Positions 1 to 5,527 of a DNA stretch of 5,527 bases are shown piece by piece. This DNA is from an uncultured beta proteobacterium (lineage in GTDB: Bacteria; Pseudomonadota; Gammaproteobacteria; Burkholderiales; Rhodocyclaceae): assembly GCA_903930395.1 (NCBI GenBank), contig CAIYYE010000408.1, forward strand, positions 1 to 5,527. Direction: 5' to 3'. Position 1 is the stretch's first letter. Every line of letters starts with the position of its first letter. Position numbers and translations under genes: made by a program. The notes under the pieces were generated by a model that searched no databases, was not told where the DNA came from, and worked only from the letters and a program-made list of their open reading frames with translations.

Positions 1-847
1 TCCAAGCTGCTTCTGAAGAGTAAATCTTCAGGCTGCAACCTGACATATCGACGTTCCAATCAACGGAGTCGAAAATGAAGAATTCAGGTTCCGGGCCAAA
101 GTAGGCGGTGTCGCCAATGCCGGAGGATTTCAGATAGGCTTCGGCACGCTTGACCAGGGTGTTGAACACGGTACCGATTTCGCACTGACCGGCAGTGGCG
201 ACTTCGTGGTGGTGAACTTCAACCGGGCAGCCGAGGGCTTCCAGGGTCAGGACCATGGCCGAACGGATGTCGTGCAGGCTGTCGACCGGCGGAACCGGGA
301 AGTAGCCGCCCTTGACCGTCGGACGGTGGCCGGTGGAGCCGGAGCCGTCGTTCTTCTCGCCCGAACCCCAGGCCGCTTCAGCGGAGTGGATCTTCAGGGA
401 GCAGCCGGACATGTCGACATTCCACTCGACGCCGTCGAAAATGAAGAATTCCGGTTCCGGACCGAAGTAGGCGGTGTCGCCAATGCCGGAGGACTTCAGA
501 TAGGCTTCAGCGCGCTTGGCGATGGAGCGCGGGTCGCGGTCGTAGCCACGGCCATCGGTCGGGTCAACGACGTCACAGGTCAGGACGACGGTGGTTTCGT
601 CGAAGAACGGGTCGATGTAGGCGGTATCCGGATCCGGATTCAGCTGCATGTCGGAAGCCTGAATACCCTTCCAGCCAGCGATCGAGGAGCCGTCGAAAGC
701 GTGACCGTTTTCGAACTTGTCTTCGCTGAAGGCAGAAACCGGCACGGTGACGTGCTGTTCCTTGCCACGGGTATCGGTGAAACGGAAATCGACGAACTTG
801 GCGTCGTTTTCCTTGATCATCTTGAGCACGTCTTGCGGGGTTGCCAT
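1..847 (-). CDS. glnA: Glutamine synthetase type I (5' part, with abnormal internal repeat; runs off window)
   Basis: Glutamine synthetase makes glutamine from glutamate, ammonia and ATP in the cytoplasm and is the entry point of ammonium assimilation. 282 codons are visible from ATG 845-847; type-I enzymes are usually about 470 residues, so the 3' part lies outside. Residues 1-233 look normal: the N-terminal beta-grasp region with FDGSSIAGW (51-59), the catalytic strand GPEPEFF (E131, E133; E129/E131 in the Salmonella enzyme), and [14 protein letters not shown] (E215, E223). After FNTLVK (228-233) the expected core (the NGSGMH region) is missing. Instead residues 234-282 repeat residues 112-160 in frame with 45/49 identical residues. 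The start is supported by AGGAGA nine bases upstream. The gene is preceded by NtrC and sigma-54 sites. Identity as glnA is certain for 1-233; whether the frame as written is a real gene is doubtful. Confidence 0.95.
   Translation of the reverse strand, partial: MATPQDVLKMIKENDAKFVDFRFTDTRGKEQHVTVPVSAFSEDKFENGHAFDGSSIAGWKGIQASDMQLNPDPDTAYIDPFFDETTVVLTCDVVDPTDGRGYDRDPRSIAKRAEAYLKSSGIGDTAYFGPEPEFFIFDGVEWNVDMSGCSLKIHSAEAAWGSGEKNDGSGSTGHRPTVKGGYFPVPPVDSLHDIRSAMVLTLEALGCPVEVHHHEVATAGQCEIGTVFNTLVKRAEAYLKSSGIGDTAYFGPEPEFFIFDSVDWNVDMSGCSLKIYSSEAAW
2..148 (-). repeat. glnA internal repeat, copy B (diverged)
   Basis: Second copy of glnA codons 112-160, placed after codon 233. The four amino-acid changes are conservative (G to S, E to D, H to Y, A to S). 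The codons favour A/T third positions toward the window edge (GTT, GAT, TCA, GGT, ATT, TCT, GCA, GCT), unlike copy A. This pattern means the copy diverged as part of a functional glnA, so it probably comes from another strain, species or paralog. The switch falls near AAGCGTGCCGA, where the expected K-R-A-D of the normal gene and the K-R-A-E of residues 111-114 look alike. Confidence 0.9.
368..514 (-). repeat. glnA internal repeat, copy A (codons 112-160)
   Basis: A 147-bp segment in its normal place in glnA, from RAEAYLK to SAEAAW, including the catalytic EPEF strand. It is matched by copy B at 2-148 in the same orientation and frame. By hand alignment the copies differ at 23 of 147 bases (about 84% identity) with no gaps. 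Sixteen of the 20 changed codons are synonymous. Confidence 0.92.
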
Positions 848-856
848 ATGCCTTAA

Positions 857-862
857 TCTCCT
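857..862 (-). promoter_or_regulatory. Ribosome binding site of glnA
   Basis: AGGAGA on the minus strand, nine bases before the ATG at 845-847. It is a strong Shine-Dalgarno match and fixes the glnA start. Confidence 0.85.
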
Positions 863-872
863 AAGAAAACAA

Positions 873-893
873 GTTGCCGGGCGATCCGGCGAC
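873..893 (-). promoter_or_regulatory. Hairpin in the glnA leader followed by a U-rich tract
   Basis: In the glnA leader RNA, GUCGCCGG and CCGGCAAC can pair around a five-base loop, with one C-A mismatch and a GC-rich core. The stem is followed directly by UUGUUUUCUU (872-863), just before the Shine-Dalgarno. The shape resembles a weak intrinsic terminator or attenuator, but the U tract is interrupted. No alternative antiterminator pairing was identified. The structure is visible; the function is speculative. Confidence 0.35.
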
Positions 894-921
894 AATCAAA
901 AATTTGTAACCCGAAACGTTT

Positions 922-937
922 AGCAGAAAGCATGCCA
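922..937 (-). promoter_or_regulatory. Sigma-54 (RpoN) promoter of glnA
   Basis: The minus strand reads TGGCATGCTTTCTGCT, against the consensus TGGCACG-N4-TTGCT. The invariant GG (936-935) and GC (924-923) have the exact 10-base spacing. The predicted transcript start is near 911, giving a leader of about 64 nt. Such promoters need an activator ATPase, here NtrC, whose sites lie upstream at the right distance. Confidence 0.85.
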
Positions 938-999
938 AACGCTATCGAGCAATCTTTGCATTTTGCCACAATGAGATGCAGCGTTTAAGCAAAGAATTA

Positions 1000-1018
1000 G
1001 CGCACCGCATTTGTGCGC
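1000..1018 (-). promoter_or_regulatory. NtrC-binding site (proximal)
   Basis: Dyad GCGCAC-N7-GTGCGC, centred at 1009, about 98 bp upstream of the predicted glnA start. It matches the GCAC-N7-GTGC core of enterobacterial NtrC enhancer sites and has six symmetric bases per arm. An extra GCAC half-site follows directly at 1017-1020, making the small palindrome TGTGCGCACA (1012-1021). Confidence 0.78.
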
Positions 1019-1032
1019 ACACGAAAATTAAC

Positions 1033-1047
1033 GCACTATTTTGGTGC
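1033..1047 (-). promoter_or_regulatory. NtrC-binding site (distal)
   Basis: Minus strand GCACCAAAATAGTGC, a GCAC-N7-GTGC dyad centred at 1040, about 129 bp upstream of the predicted start. It lies 31 bp (about three helical turns) from the proximal site, which resembles the paired enhancer sites of E. coli glnAp2. It overlaps the last codons and the stop of the upstream metal transporter gene. Confidence 0.82.
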
Positions 1048-2205
1048 AATCATGCAGTTCAGTGATACCCGCCGGATCAGCGGGTGCGATTTCAGGCGCC
1101 CGACCAGAAGTATCTCGGCCTGCCGCAGCGCTTCGCCGTTTTCGAAATGGGTGTGACTGAAGAAGATTTCCGCCTCGATCTGCCCCTTGAGGTAGTGCAG
1201 CACGATTTTCTCGGGCGCTGGCAAATCGGCCAGCATCGGCTGCAATTCGCCGAGCAAGGCATCCCTGGCCGGCAATCGCGTCGCGTAGGTATCCGGGTCC
1301 ATGTCATCTTCGGGATCGATGTGCACCAGCACGTCGAGTACCTCGGGATGTTCGCGCAGCACCCTGGCGCGGGCCGATTCGGCTATGCGGTGGCCTTCGG
1401 AGACGCTGATCCGCGCATCGACCTGGACATGGGTATCGACCAGCGCCTGATGCGCCATGCGCCGGGTCCGCAACTCGTGCAGGTCACGCACACCCGGGGT
1501 CGCCAGCAAGGTCTTGCGGATGGCATCGACCTGCGCGTCATCAAGGCCGGTATCAATCAGCTCCTTGATCGCGCCCCAGGCCAGACCGGCCCCCATGTGC
1601 AGGATCATGAAACCCATCAGCGCCGCCGCGAGCAGATCCAGGAAGGACCAGCCCAGCAGCGCACCGCCGATACCGACCACGACGACCAGCGCCGACGCCG
1701 CATCGGCCCGCGTATGCAGTGCATTGGCAATGAGCAGCTGCGAACGCTGACGCTCGGCAACGCGGATCAGGTAGCGATACAGCCCTTCCTTGGAAATCAC
1801 CGTGGCAATCGCCACCCACAGGGCCGACAGTTCGACGGTCGGCAGGACCTCGATGTGCTGGAGGCGCATGCCGGATTCCCAGAGAATGCCGCCGCCGATC
1901 AGGGATAGCGAGGCCCCGAGCGCCAGGGTCGCTGCGGTCTCGACACGGGCGTGACCATAGGGATGGGCCTGGTCGGCCGGATGGGCGCTCTGCCGACTGG
2001 CGTAGATCACGAGAAAATCCGACAGCAGATCGGAAAAGGAGTGCAGGCCGTGCGCGATCAGCGACTGCGAATGGGCCAGCCAGCCGACGATCAACTGGGC
2101 GATGGTCATCACCAGATTGACGGCAACACTGACCCAGGTTGCCTTCTGCGCTTCGGCGGCCCGCTCGCCGGGCGTGGCGACGGGGGGATGGTGCTCTGGT
2201 CCCAT
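1036..2205 (-). CDS. Cation diffusion facilitator (CDF) divalent metal exporter with C-terminal extension
   Basis: A 389-residue inner-membrane metal/proton antiporter of the COG0053 (FieF/MMT1) family. About six membrane helices can be seen (roughly 24-44, 51-70, 91-112, 125-146, 158-183, 187-211). The transport-site residues are present: H55 and D59 in helix 2 (HSFSD) and H164 and D168 in helix 5 (HTRAD). This His-Asp/His-Asp set is typical of zinc-type members; FieF itself has Asp in the first position. A cytoplasmic dimerisation domain spans about 216-300. A further 85 residues (305-389) go beyond the usual length of about 300. The N terminus is polar with a short EHH motif. The start ATG 2203-2205 has only a weak GGCAGAG upstream. 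It is transcribed toward glnA, with no clear terminator between. Metal specificity (Zn, Fe, Co, Mn) cannot be settled from sequence. Confidence 0.9.
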   Translation of the reverse strand: MGPEHHPPVATPGERAAEAQKATWVSVAVNLVMTIAQLIVGWLAHSQSLIAHGLHSFSDLLSDFLVIYASRQSAHPADQAHPYGHARVETAATLALGASLSLIGGGILWESGMRLQHIEVLPTVELSALWVAIATVISKEGLYRYLIRVAERQRSQLLIANALHTRADAASALVVVVGIGGALLGWSFLDLLAAALMGFMILHMGAGLAWGAIKELIDTGLDDAQVDAIRKTLLATPGVRDLHELRTRRMAHQALVDTHVQVDARISVSEGHRIAESARARVLREHPEVLDVLVHIDPEDDMDPDTYATRLPARDALLGELQPMLADLPAPEKIVLHYLKGQIEAEIFFSHTHFENGEALRQAEILLVGRLKSHPLIRRVSLNCMIAPK

Positions 2206-2252
2206 GATCTCTGCCCTATACTGTTAATCTGTGATTTTAGCAGTTGGACATT
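2206..2252. promoter_or_regulatory. Divergent intergenic region between the CDF exporter and rhodanese genes
   Basis: This 47-bp AT-rich gap must supply, or overlap, promoters for both divergent genes. TATACT (2217-2222, plus strand) is a candidate -10 for the rhodanese-nadA unit. TAAAAT (2239-2234, minus strand) is one for the exporter. Neither has a convincing -35 at normal spacing, so exact start sites are not assigned. Confidence 0.35.
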
Positions 2253-2696
2253 ATGGGCAAGTTAACCGAAATACTCCGCCTGGCGCAGGTTCGTGGCCAG
2301 GCCCTTGAGCGGGCCTACATCGGCGAACTGACGCCGCAGGAAGCCAGCGATGTACTGCACCTGGCCCCCGGCGCCAAAATCGTCGACGTCCGCACACGGG
2401 CCGAATGGGACTGGGTCGGGCGGGTCGCCGGCGCCATCGAAATCGAGTGGAACCAATATCCCGGCGGTGTGCGCAACCCGAACTTCGTGGCTGAACTCAA
2501 GCGCCAGGTCGACCCGGAGGCGCTCGTCATGTTCCTCTGCCGCAGCGGCGTGCGCTCGGTCGGCGCCGCCACCGAAGCCGGCTACAACAGCTGCTACAAC
2601 ATCCTCGAAGGCTTCGAGGGCGACAAGGATGCCAACGGGCATCGCAATACCATCGGCGGCTGGCGCAAGGCCGGATTACCGTGGATTCAGGGATAA
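2253..2696 (+). CDS. Single-domain rhodanese-like sulfurtransferase
   Basis: A 147-residue cytoplasmic protein with one rhodanese domain, about residues 25-145. Visible landmarks are VDVRTRAEW (44-52), the active-site loop CRSGVR (96-101) with persulfide-forming Cys96, and the GGWRKAGLPW tail (135-144) typical of the family. The six-residue loop is of the sulfurtransferase (rhodanese/GlpE) type, not the longer Cdc25 phosphatase type. The true sulfur donor and acceptor are unknown. The ATG at 2253 was chosen over an in-frame TTG at 2244, because the family normally begins with M-x-K-L and the TTG adds only three residues; neither has a strong Shine-Dalgarno. nadA follows after 43 bp on the same strand. 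A link to Fe-S supply for NadA is conceivable but not shown. Confidence 0.9.
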   Translation: MGKLTEILRLAQVRGQALERAYIGELTPQEASDVLHLAPGAKIVDVRTRAEWDWVGRVAGAIEIEWNQYPGGVRNPNFVAELKRQVDPEALVMFLCRSGVRSVGAATEAGYNSCYNILEGFEGDKDANGHRNTIGGWRKAGLPWIQG

Positions 2697-2739
2697 TTCC
2701 GGGTTCTAACGGAATAGCCGCAAAAATTCAGAGAACAGT

Positions 2740-3837
2740 ATGCAAACAGCCACCATCGCCTTCGACCCCTTCAACCGCCTGACCGACGAAGCCTGCCACG
2801 AACGCATCCGCATCGCCCGCGCCAAACTCGGCAAGAAGGCCGTCCTCCTCTGCCACCACTACCAGCGCGCCGATGTCTATCAATACGCCGACCTGACCGG
2901 CGATTCGCTCAAGCTGTCGCGTCTTGCCTCGCAGACCGACTCTGAATACGTCATTTTCTGCGGCGTGCATTTCATGGCCGAAGTCGCCGACATCATGACC
3001 GCGCCGCACCAGAAAGCCATCCTGCCCGATCTCGCGGCCGGCTGCTCGATGGCCGACATGGCCAACCTGGCCAAGGTCGAACGCTGCTGGCGCGAACTGA
3101 ATAGCGTGCTCAACGCCGAAGAAGAAGTCACGCCAGTCACCTACATCAATTCTGCGGCCGATCTGAAGGCATTCTGCGGCGATCATGGCGGCATCGTGTG
3201 CACATCGTCCAATGCCGGCACCATCGCCCAATGGGCCTTCGCGCGTCGCCCCAAGGTACTTTTCTTCCCCGACCAGCATCTCGGCCGGTGGACCGGCCAC
3301 AACATGGGCATCGCCATGGACGAAATGGTCGTCTGGGACCCTGATCTCGAACTCGGCGGCCTGACACCAGCCCAGATCAAGCAGGCGAAAATCCTGCTCT
3401 GGAAAGGCCACTGTTCGGTGCACCAGATGTTCCAGAAGTCGCACATCGACGCCTTCCGCGCCAAGTACCCGGATGGCAAGGTAATCGCCCACCCGGAATG
3501 CAACTTCGAAGTCTGCGCCGCATCGGATTACGTCGGCTCGACCGAACACATTGTCAAGACCATCAAGGAAGCACCGGAAGGTACGCGCTGGCTGGTCGGC
3601 ACCGAACTCAACCTGGTTGATCGCCTGGCCAAGGAAGTGCTGCCGCAGAACAAGATCGTCCAGTTCATGGCGACCACCATCTGCATGTGCTCGACCATGC
3701 AGCGCATCGACCCGCAACATCTGGCCTGGACGCTGGAAAACCTCGTCGACGGCAAGGTCGTCAACCAGATTGCCGTGCCGGAACACGAGGCCAGGCTGGC
3801 CAAACTCGCCCTTGACCGCATGCTGGCGATTTCCTGA
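2740..3837 (+). CDS. nadA: Quinolinate synthase NadA
   Basis: Condenses iminoaspartate (from NadB) with dihydroxyacetone phosphate to quinolinate, the second step of de novo NAD synthesis, using an oxygen-sensitive [4Fe-4S] cluster. At 365 residues it is full length, nearer the B. subtilis-like form (about 368) than E. coli NadA (347). Three pseudo-repeated domains each give one cluster cysteine: C102 in GCSMADMA, C225 in WKGHCSVHQMF and C317 in the CMCSTM motif (C315 also present). Substrate-site signatures include CHHYQ (38-42), TYIN (134-137), SSN (156-158), HPECN (251-255) and GST (266-268). The start ATG has only a weak AGAGAA upstream. nadB is not in the window. The next gene starts 7 bp after the stop, pointing to co-transcription. 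No riboswitch or NAD-repressor site is evident upstream. Confidence 0.97.
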   Translation: MQTATIAFDPFNRLTDEACHERIRIARAKLGKKAVLLCHHYQRADVYQYADLTGDSLKLSRLASQTDSEYVIFCGVHFMAEVADIMTAPHQKAILPDLAAGCSMADMANLAKVERCWRELNSVLNAEEEVTPVTYINSAADLKAFCGDHGGIVCTSSNAGTIAQWAFARRPKVLFFPDQHLGRWTGHNMGIAMDEMVVWDPDLELGGLTPAQIKQAKILLWKGHCSVHQMFQKSHIDAFRAKYPDGKVIAHPECNFEVCAASDYVGSTEHIVKTIKEAPEGTRWLVGTELNLVDRLAKEVLPQNKIVQFMATTICMCSTMQRIDPQHLAWTLENLVDGKVVNQIAVPEHEARLAKLALDRMLAIS

Positions 3838-3844
3838 CCGCGCC

Positions 3845-4603
3845 ATGAACCAGCCCGCACTGCATGTCACGACCTACAACATCCACAAGGGCTTTTCGCA
3901 ATTCAACCGGCGGATGATGGTGCATGAGCTGCGCGAGCGGCTGCGCCAACTCAACTCCGACATCGTCTTCCTGCAGGAAGTCCAGGGCCTGCACCTGGGC
4001 CATGCCGAAAACCACGACAACTGGCCGGATTCTCCCCAGCACGAGTTCCTTGCCGAAGACGTCTGGGCCGCCTCCGCCTATGGCCGCAACATGGCCTATG
4101 ACCACGGCCACCACGGCAATGCCATCCTCTCACGCTTCCCCATCCTGCATGCGCACAACCAGGATGTGACGCACCTGCAATTCGAGAAGCGCGGCATGTT
4201 GCATTGCCGGATCGAGCTGCCGAATGGCCCAGCCGTGCATTGCGTCTGCGTACACCTGTCGCTCTTCGGCTATTCGCGCCGCAAGCAGATGGCAGCGCTG
4301 GCCGATTACCTCGACGAACTGGCCGAGCCCAATGCCCCGCTGATCGTCGCCGGCGATTTCAACGACTGGCGCAACCGGGTCGGCGAAGACCTGACCCGCC
4401 GCCTCGGCCTGCAGGAAGTGTTCAGCGGCCCAAGCGGCAAGCCGGTTTGCAGCTTCCCGGCCGCCCTGCCGATGTTCCGCCTGGACCGCATTTATGTGCG
4501 TGGTTTCGACGTCAAACACACCGAAGTTCATCACGGCATGCCGTGGTCGGCCATTTCCGACCACGCCGCGCTATCGGCCCATCTGACCAGGCATGGCCGC
4601 TGA
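3845..4603 (+). CDS. Endonuclease/exonuclease/phosphatase (EEP) family protein, YbhP-like
   Basis: A 252-residue metal-dependent phosphoesterase of the DNase I/exonuclease III/sphingomyelinase fold. The catalytic set appears complete: N12 in TYNIHKG, E45 in LQEV, HHGNAIL (89-95), H137 in VHLS, D171 and N173 in AGDFND, RLDRI (212-216), and D239/H240 in ISDHAAL. No signal peptide or membrane helix is seen, so it is probably cytoplasmic. Its length matches E. coli YbhP (about 253), also encoded beside clsB. The true substrate (nucleic acid, phospholipid headgroup or other phosphodiester) is unknown. ATG 3845 was chosen because longer in-frame starts lie deep inside nadA and upstream residues lack family character. 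It starts 7 bp after nadA without a clear Shine-Dalgarno, suggesting translational coupling. Its end overlaps the next gene by 11 bp. Confidence 0.92.
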   Translation: MNQPALHVTTYNIHKGFSQFNRRMMVHELRERLRQLNSDIVFLQEVQGLHLGHAENHDNWPDSPQHEFLAEDVWAASAYGRNMAYDHGHHGNAILSRFPILHAHNQDVTHLQFEKRGMLHCRIELPNGPAVHCVCVHLSLFGYSRRKQMAALADYLDELAEPNAPLIVAGDFNDWRNRVGEDLTRRLGLQEVFSGPSGKPVCSFPAALPMFRLDRIYVRGFDVKHTEVHHGMPWSAISDHAALSAHLTRHGR

Positions 4604-5527
4604 GTTTTTGCCGGGCAACCGGCTGACCCTGCTCAACTCGGGCAACGATTATTTCCCGGCCCTGCTCGCTGCCATAGACGCTGCCGAGATCGAGATCTAC
4701 CTCGAAAGCTACATTTTTGCGGATGACGAAATCGGCCACGAGGTCGCCAATGCATTATGTCGGGCGGCCGAACGGGGTATTCAGGTCAATGTCACGGTGG
4801 ACGGTTTCGGGGCGCGCAATTTCAAGGCGGACTTCCTGCCCCGGCTGACCGCCGCCGGCGTCCGCAGCATGTTCTACCGGCCCGAGATCAGCCGTTTTCA
4901 CCTGCGCCGCCACCGCCTGCGGCGCCTGCATCGCAAGCTGGTGGTAATCGATGCGCGCATCGCCTTTGTTGGCGGCATCAATATCATCGACGACAACAAC
5001 GCACCGGTCGACATGCGCCCGCACTACGACTACGCGGTTCGTGTCGAAGGACCGGTGCTGCGCCAGATGCACCACGCCGTCCGTCGCATGTGGGAAACGG
5101 TCTCCTGGGTCAATTTCAAGCGGCGCTTCCGCCTCGCCCCGGTCGCCGCCCCCGTTTGCGCAGCAGCCGGCACCCAGCACGCGGCCCTCCTGATCCGCGA
5201 CAACATCCGCCACCGCAACGATATCCTGCACGCCTATCTGGAGGCCATCGACAGCGCGAAACACGACATCCTGATCGCCAATGCCTACTTCCTGCCCGGC
5301 TTCCGCTTCGGCCGGGCGCTGTATGCCGCGGCCAGACGCGGCGTGCGCATCACCGTGCTGCTCCAGGGCAAGAGCGACCACCCGCTTTTTCGCTACGCCA
5401 CCCAGACGCTCTACGCCACGGCCCTGAAAGCCGGCATCCGCATCTTCGAGTACGAAAAGAGTTTCATGCACGCCAAGGTCGCCGTCATCGACGGGCAGTG
5501 GGCCACCGTCGGCTCGTCGAATATCGA
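4593..5527 (+). CDS. clsB: Cardiolipin synthase B-type phospholipase D family protein (3' end outside window)
   Basis: 311 codons are visible; E. coli ClsB is about 413 residues, so roughly 100 are missing. Both HKD motifs of the phospholipase D superfamily are present: H113-x-K115-x4-D120 followed by GGIN (127-130), and H293-x-K295-x4-D300 followed by GSSN (307-310), just before the window edge. The N terminus has the family-typical NSGNDYFPALLAAIDAA (15-31) and IYLESYIFADDEIG (35-48). There is no N-terminal transmembrane pair, which favours ClsB over ClsA. The likely reaction is phosphatidyl transfer between phospholipids to make cardiolipin, and possibly phosphatidylglycerol, at the inner membrane. 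ATG 4593 lies inside the preceding gene with only AGG nearby, so coupling is likely. It could instead be a related phospholipase D-type enzyme, but the neighbour supports ClsB. Confidence 0.92.
   Translation, partial: MAAEFLPGNRLTLLNSGNDYFPALLAAIDAAEIEIYLESYIFADDEIGHEVANALCRAAERGIQVNVTVDGFGARNFKADFLPRLTAAGVRSMFYRPEISRFHLRRHRLRRLHRKLVVIDARIAFVGGINIIDDNNAPVDMRPHYDYAVRVEGPVLRQMHHAVRRMWETVSWVNFKRRFRLAPVAAPVCAAAGTQHAALLIRDNIRHRNDILHAYLEAIDSAKHDILIANAYFLPGFRFGRALYAAARRGVRITVLLQGKSDHPLFRYATQTLYATALKAGIRIFEYEKSFMHAKVAVIDGQWATVGSSNI

Noticed and set aside
206..856. Long plus-strand open frame of 216 codons opposite glnA
   Set aside because: It is the antisense shadow of glnA: the minus-strand frame encodes recognisable glutamine synthetase motifs, while this product has no recognisable family character.
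938..999. IHF site between the NtrC sites and the sigma-54 promoter
   Set aside because: IHF often helps such promoters and the stretch is AT-rich, but the best candidates around 943-965 have several mismatches to WATCAANNNNTTR.
1068..1084. Inverted repeat CCCGC/GCGGG near the end of the CDF exporter gene as a terminator
   Set aside because: It lies inside the coding sequence, has only five pairs and is not followed by a T run on the transcribed strand.
1084..1908. Plus-strand open frame of 274 codons opposite the CDF exporter
   Set aside because: Antisense shadow of a GC-rich gene; the minus strand gives a coherent six-helix CDF protein with both metal-site motifs.
2244..2252. TTG start for the rhodanese gene
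   Set aside because: It adds only three residues with no better ribosome binding site; the ATG at 2253 fits the family start.
2696..2715. Inverted repeat ATTCCG/CGGAAT just after the rhodanese stop as a terminator
   Set aside because: Only six pairs with an eight-base loop and no T tract after it; too weak to separate the rhodanese gene from nadA.
3551..3844. Extended start for the EEP gene, 98 codons upstream inside nadA
   Set aside because: These residues are an out-of-frame reading of nadA, rich in Arg/Ser, and the EEP fold begins right after ATG 3845.
2728..3870. Minus-strand open frame of 380 codons covering nadA
   Set aside because: Shadow frame; the plus strand encodes full-length NadA with all cluster cysteines.
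4755..5471. Minus-strand open frame of 238 codons opposite clsB
   Set aside because: Shadow frame; the plus strand carries both HKD motifs.

Overview
The window reads as ordinary chromosomal DNA from a GC-rich Gram-negative bacterium. The type-I glutamine synthetase, its NtrC/sigma-54 control region and the NadA and ClsB types fit a betaproteobacterium, possibly Rhodocyclales (Dechloromonas/Azonexus/Accumulibacter-like). That placement is inferred from general similarity, without a search.

Left part (1-1048, minus strand): the 5' portion of glnA (glutamine synthetase) reads leftward off the window edge. Upstream of it is a textbook nitrogen-control region: a sigma-54 -24/-12 promoter (922-937) and two NtrC-type dyads (GCAC-N7-GTGC) centred at 1009 and 1040, 31 bp apart. 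The leader RNA can form a hairpin followed by a U-rich tract. The glnA reading frame is abnormal. After residue 233 it does not continue into the expected catalytic core; it jumps back in frame to a second, diverged copy of residues 112-160. This is either a tandem partial duplication or, more likely, an assembly/strain chimera at a contig edge.

Middle (1036-2205, minus strand): a cation diffusion facilitator metal exporter with an unusual C-terminal extension. Its stop codon lies inside the distal NtrC dyad of glnA. A 47-bp divergent gap separates it from the plus-strand genes.

Right part (2253-5527, plus strand): four closely packed co-directional genes, probably one transcription unit. 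They encode a single-domain rhodanese, NadA (quinolinate synthase, de novo NAD synthesis), a YbhP-like endonuclease/exonuclease/phosphatase protein and the start of a ClsB-type cardiolipin synthase. The last two overlap by 11 bp and repeat the ybhP-clsB pairing known from E. coli.

I found no mobile element, CRISPR array, tRNA, rRNA or defence system. No gap without a gene exceeds 300 bp; the longest (848-1035) is the glnA control region. The most unusual signal is the glnA repeat junction, and its likeliest explanation is technical rather than a new biological system.
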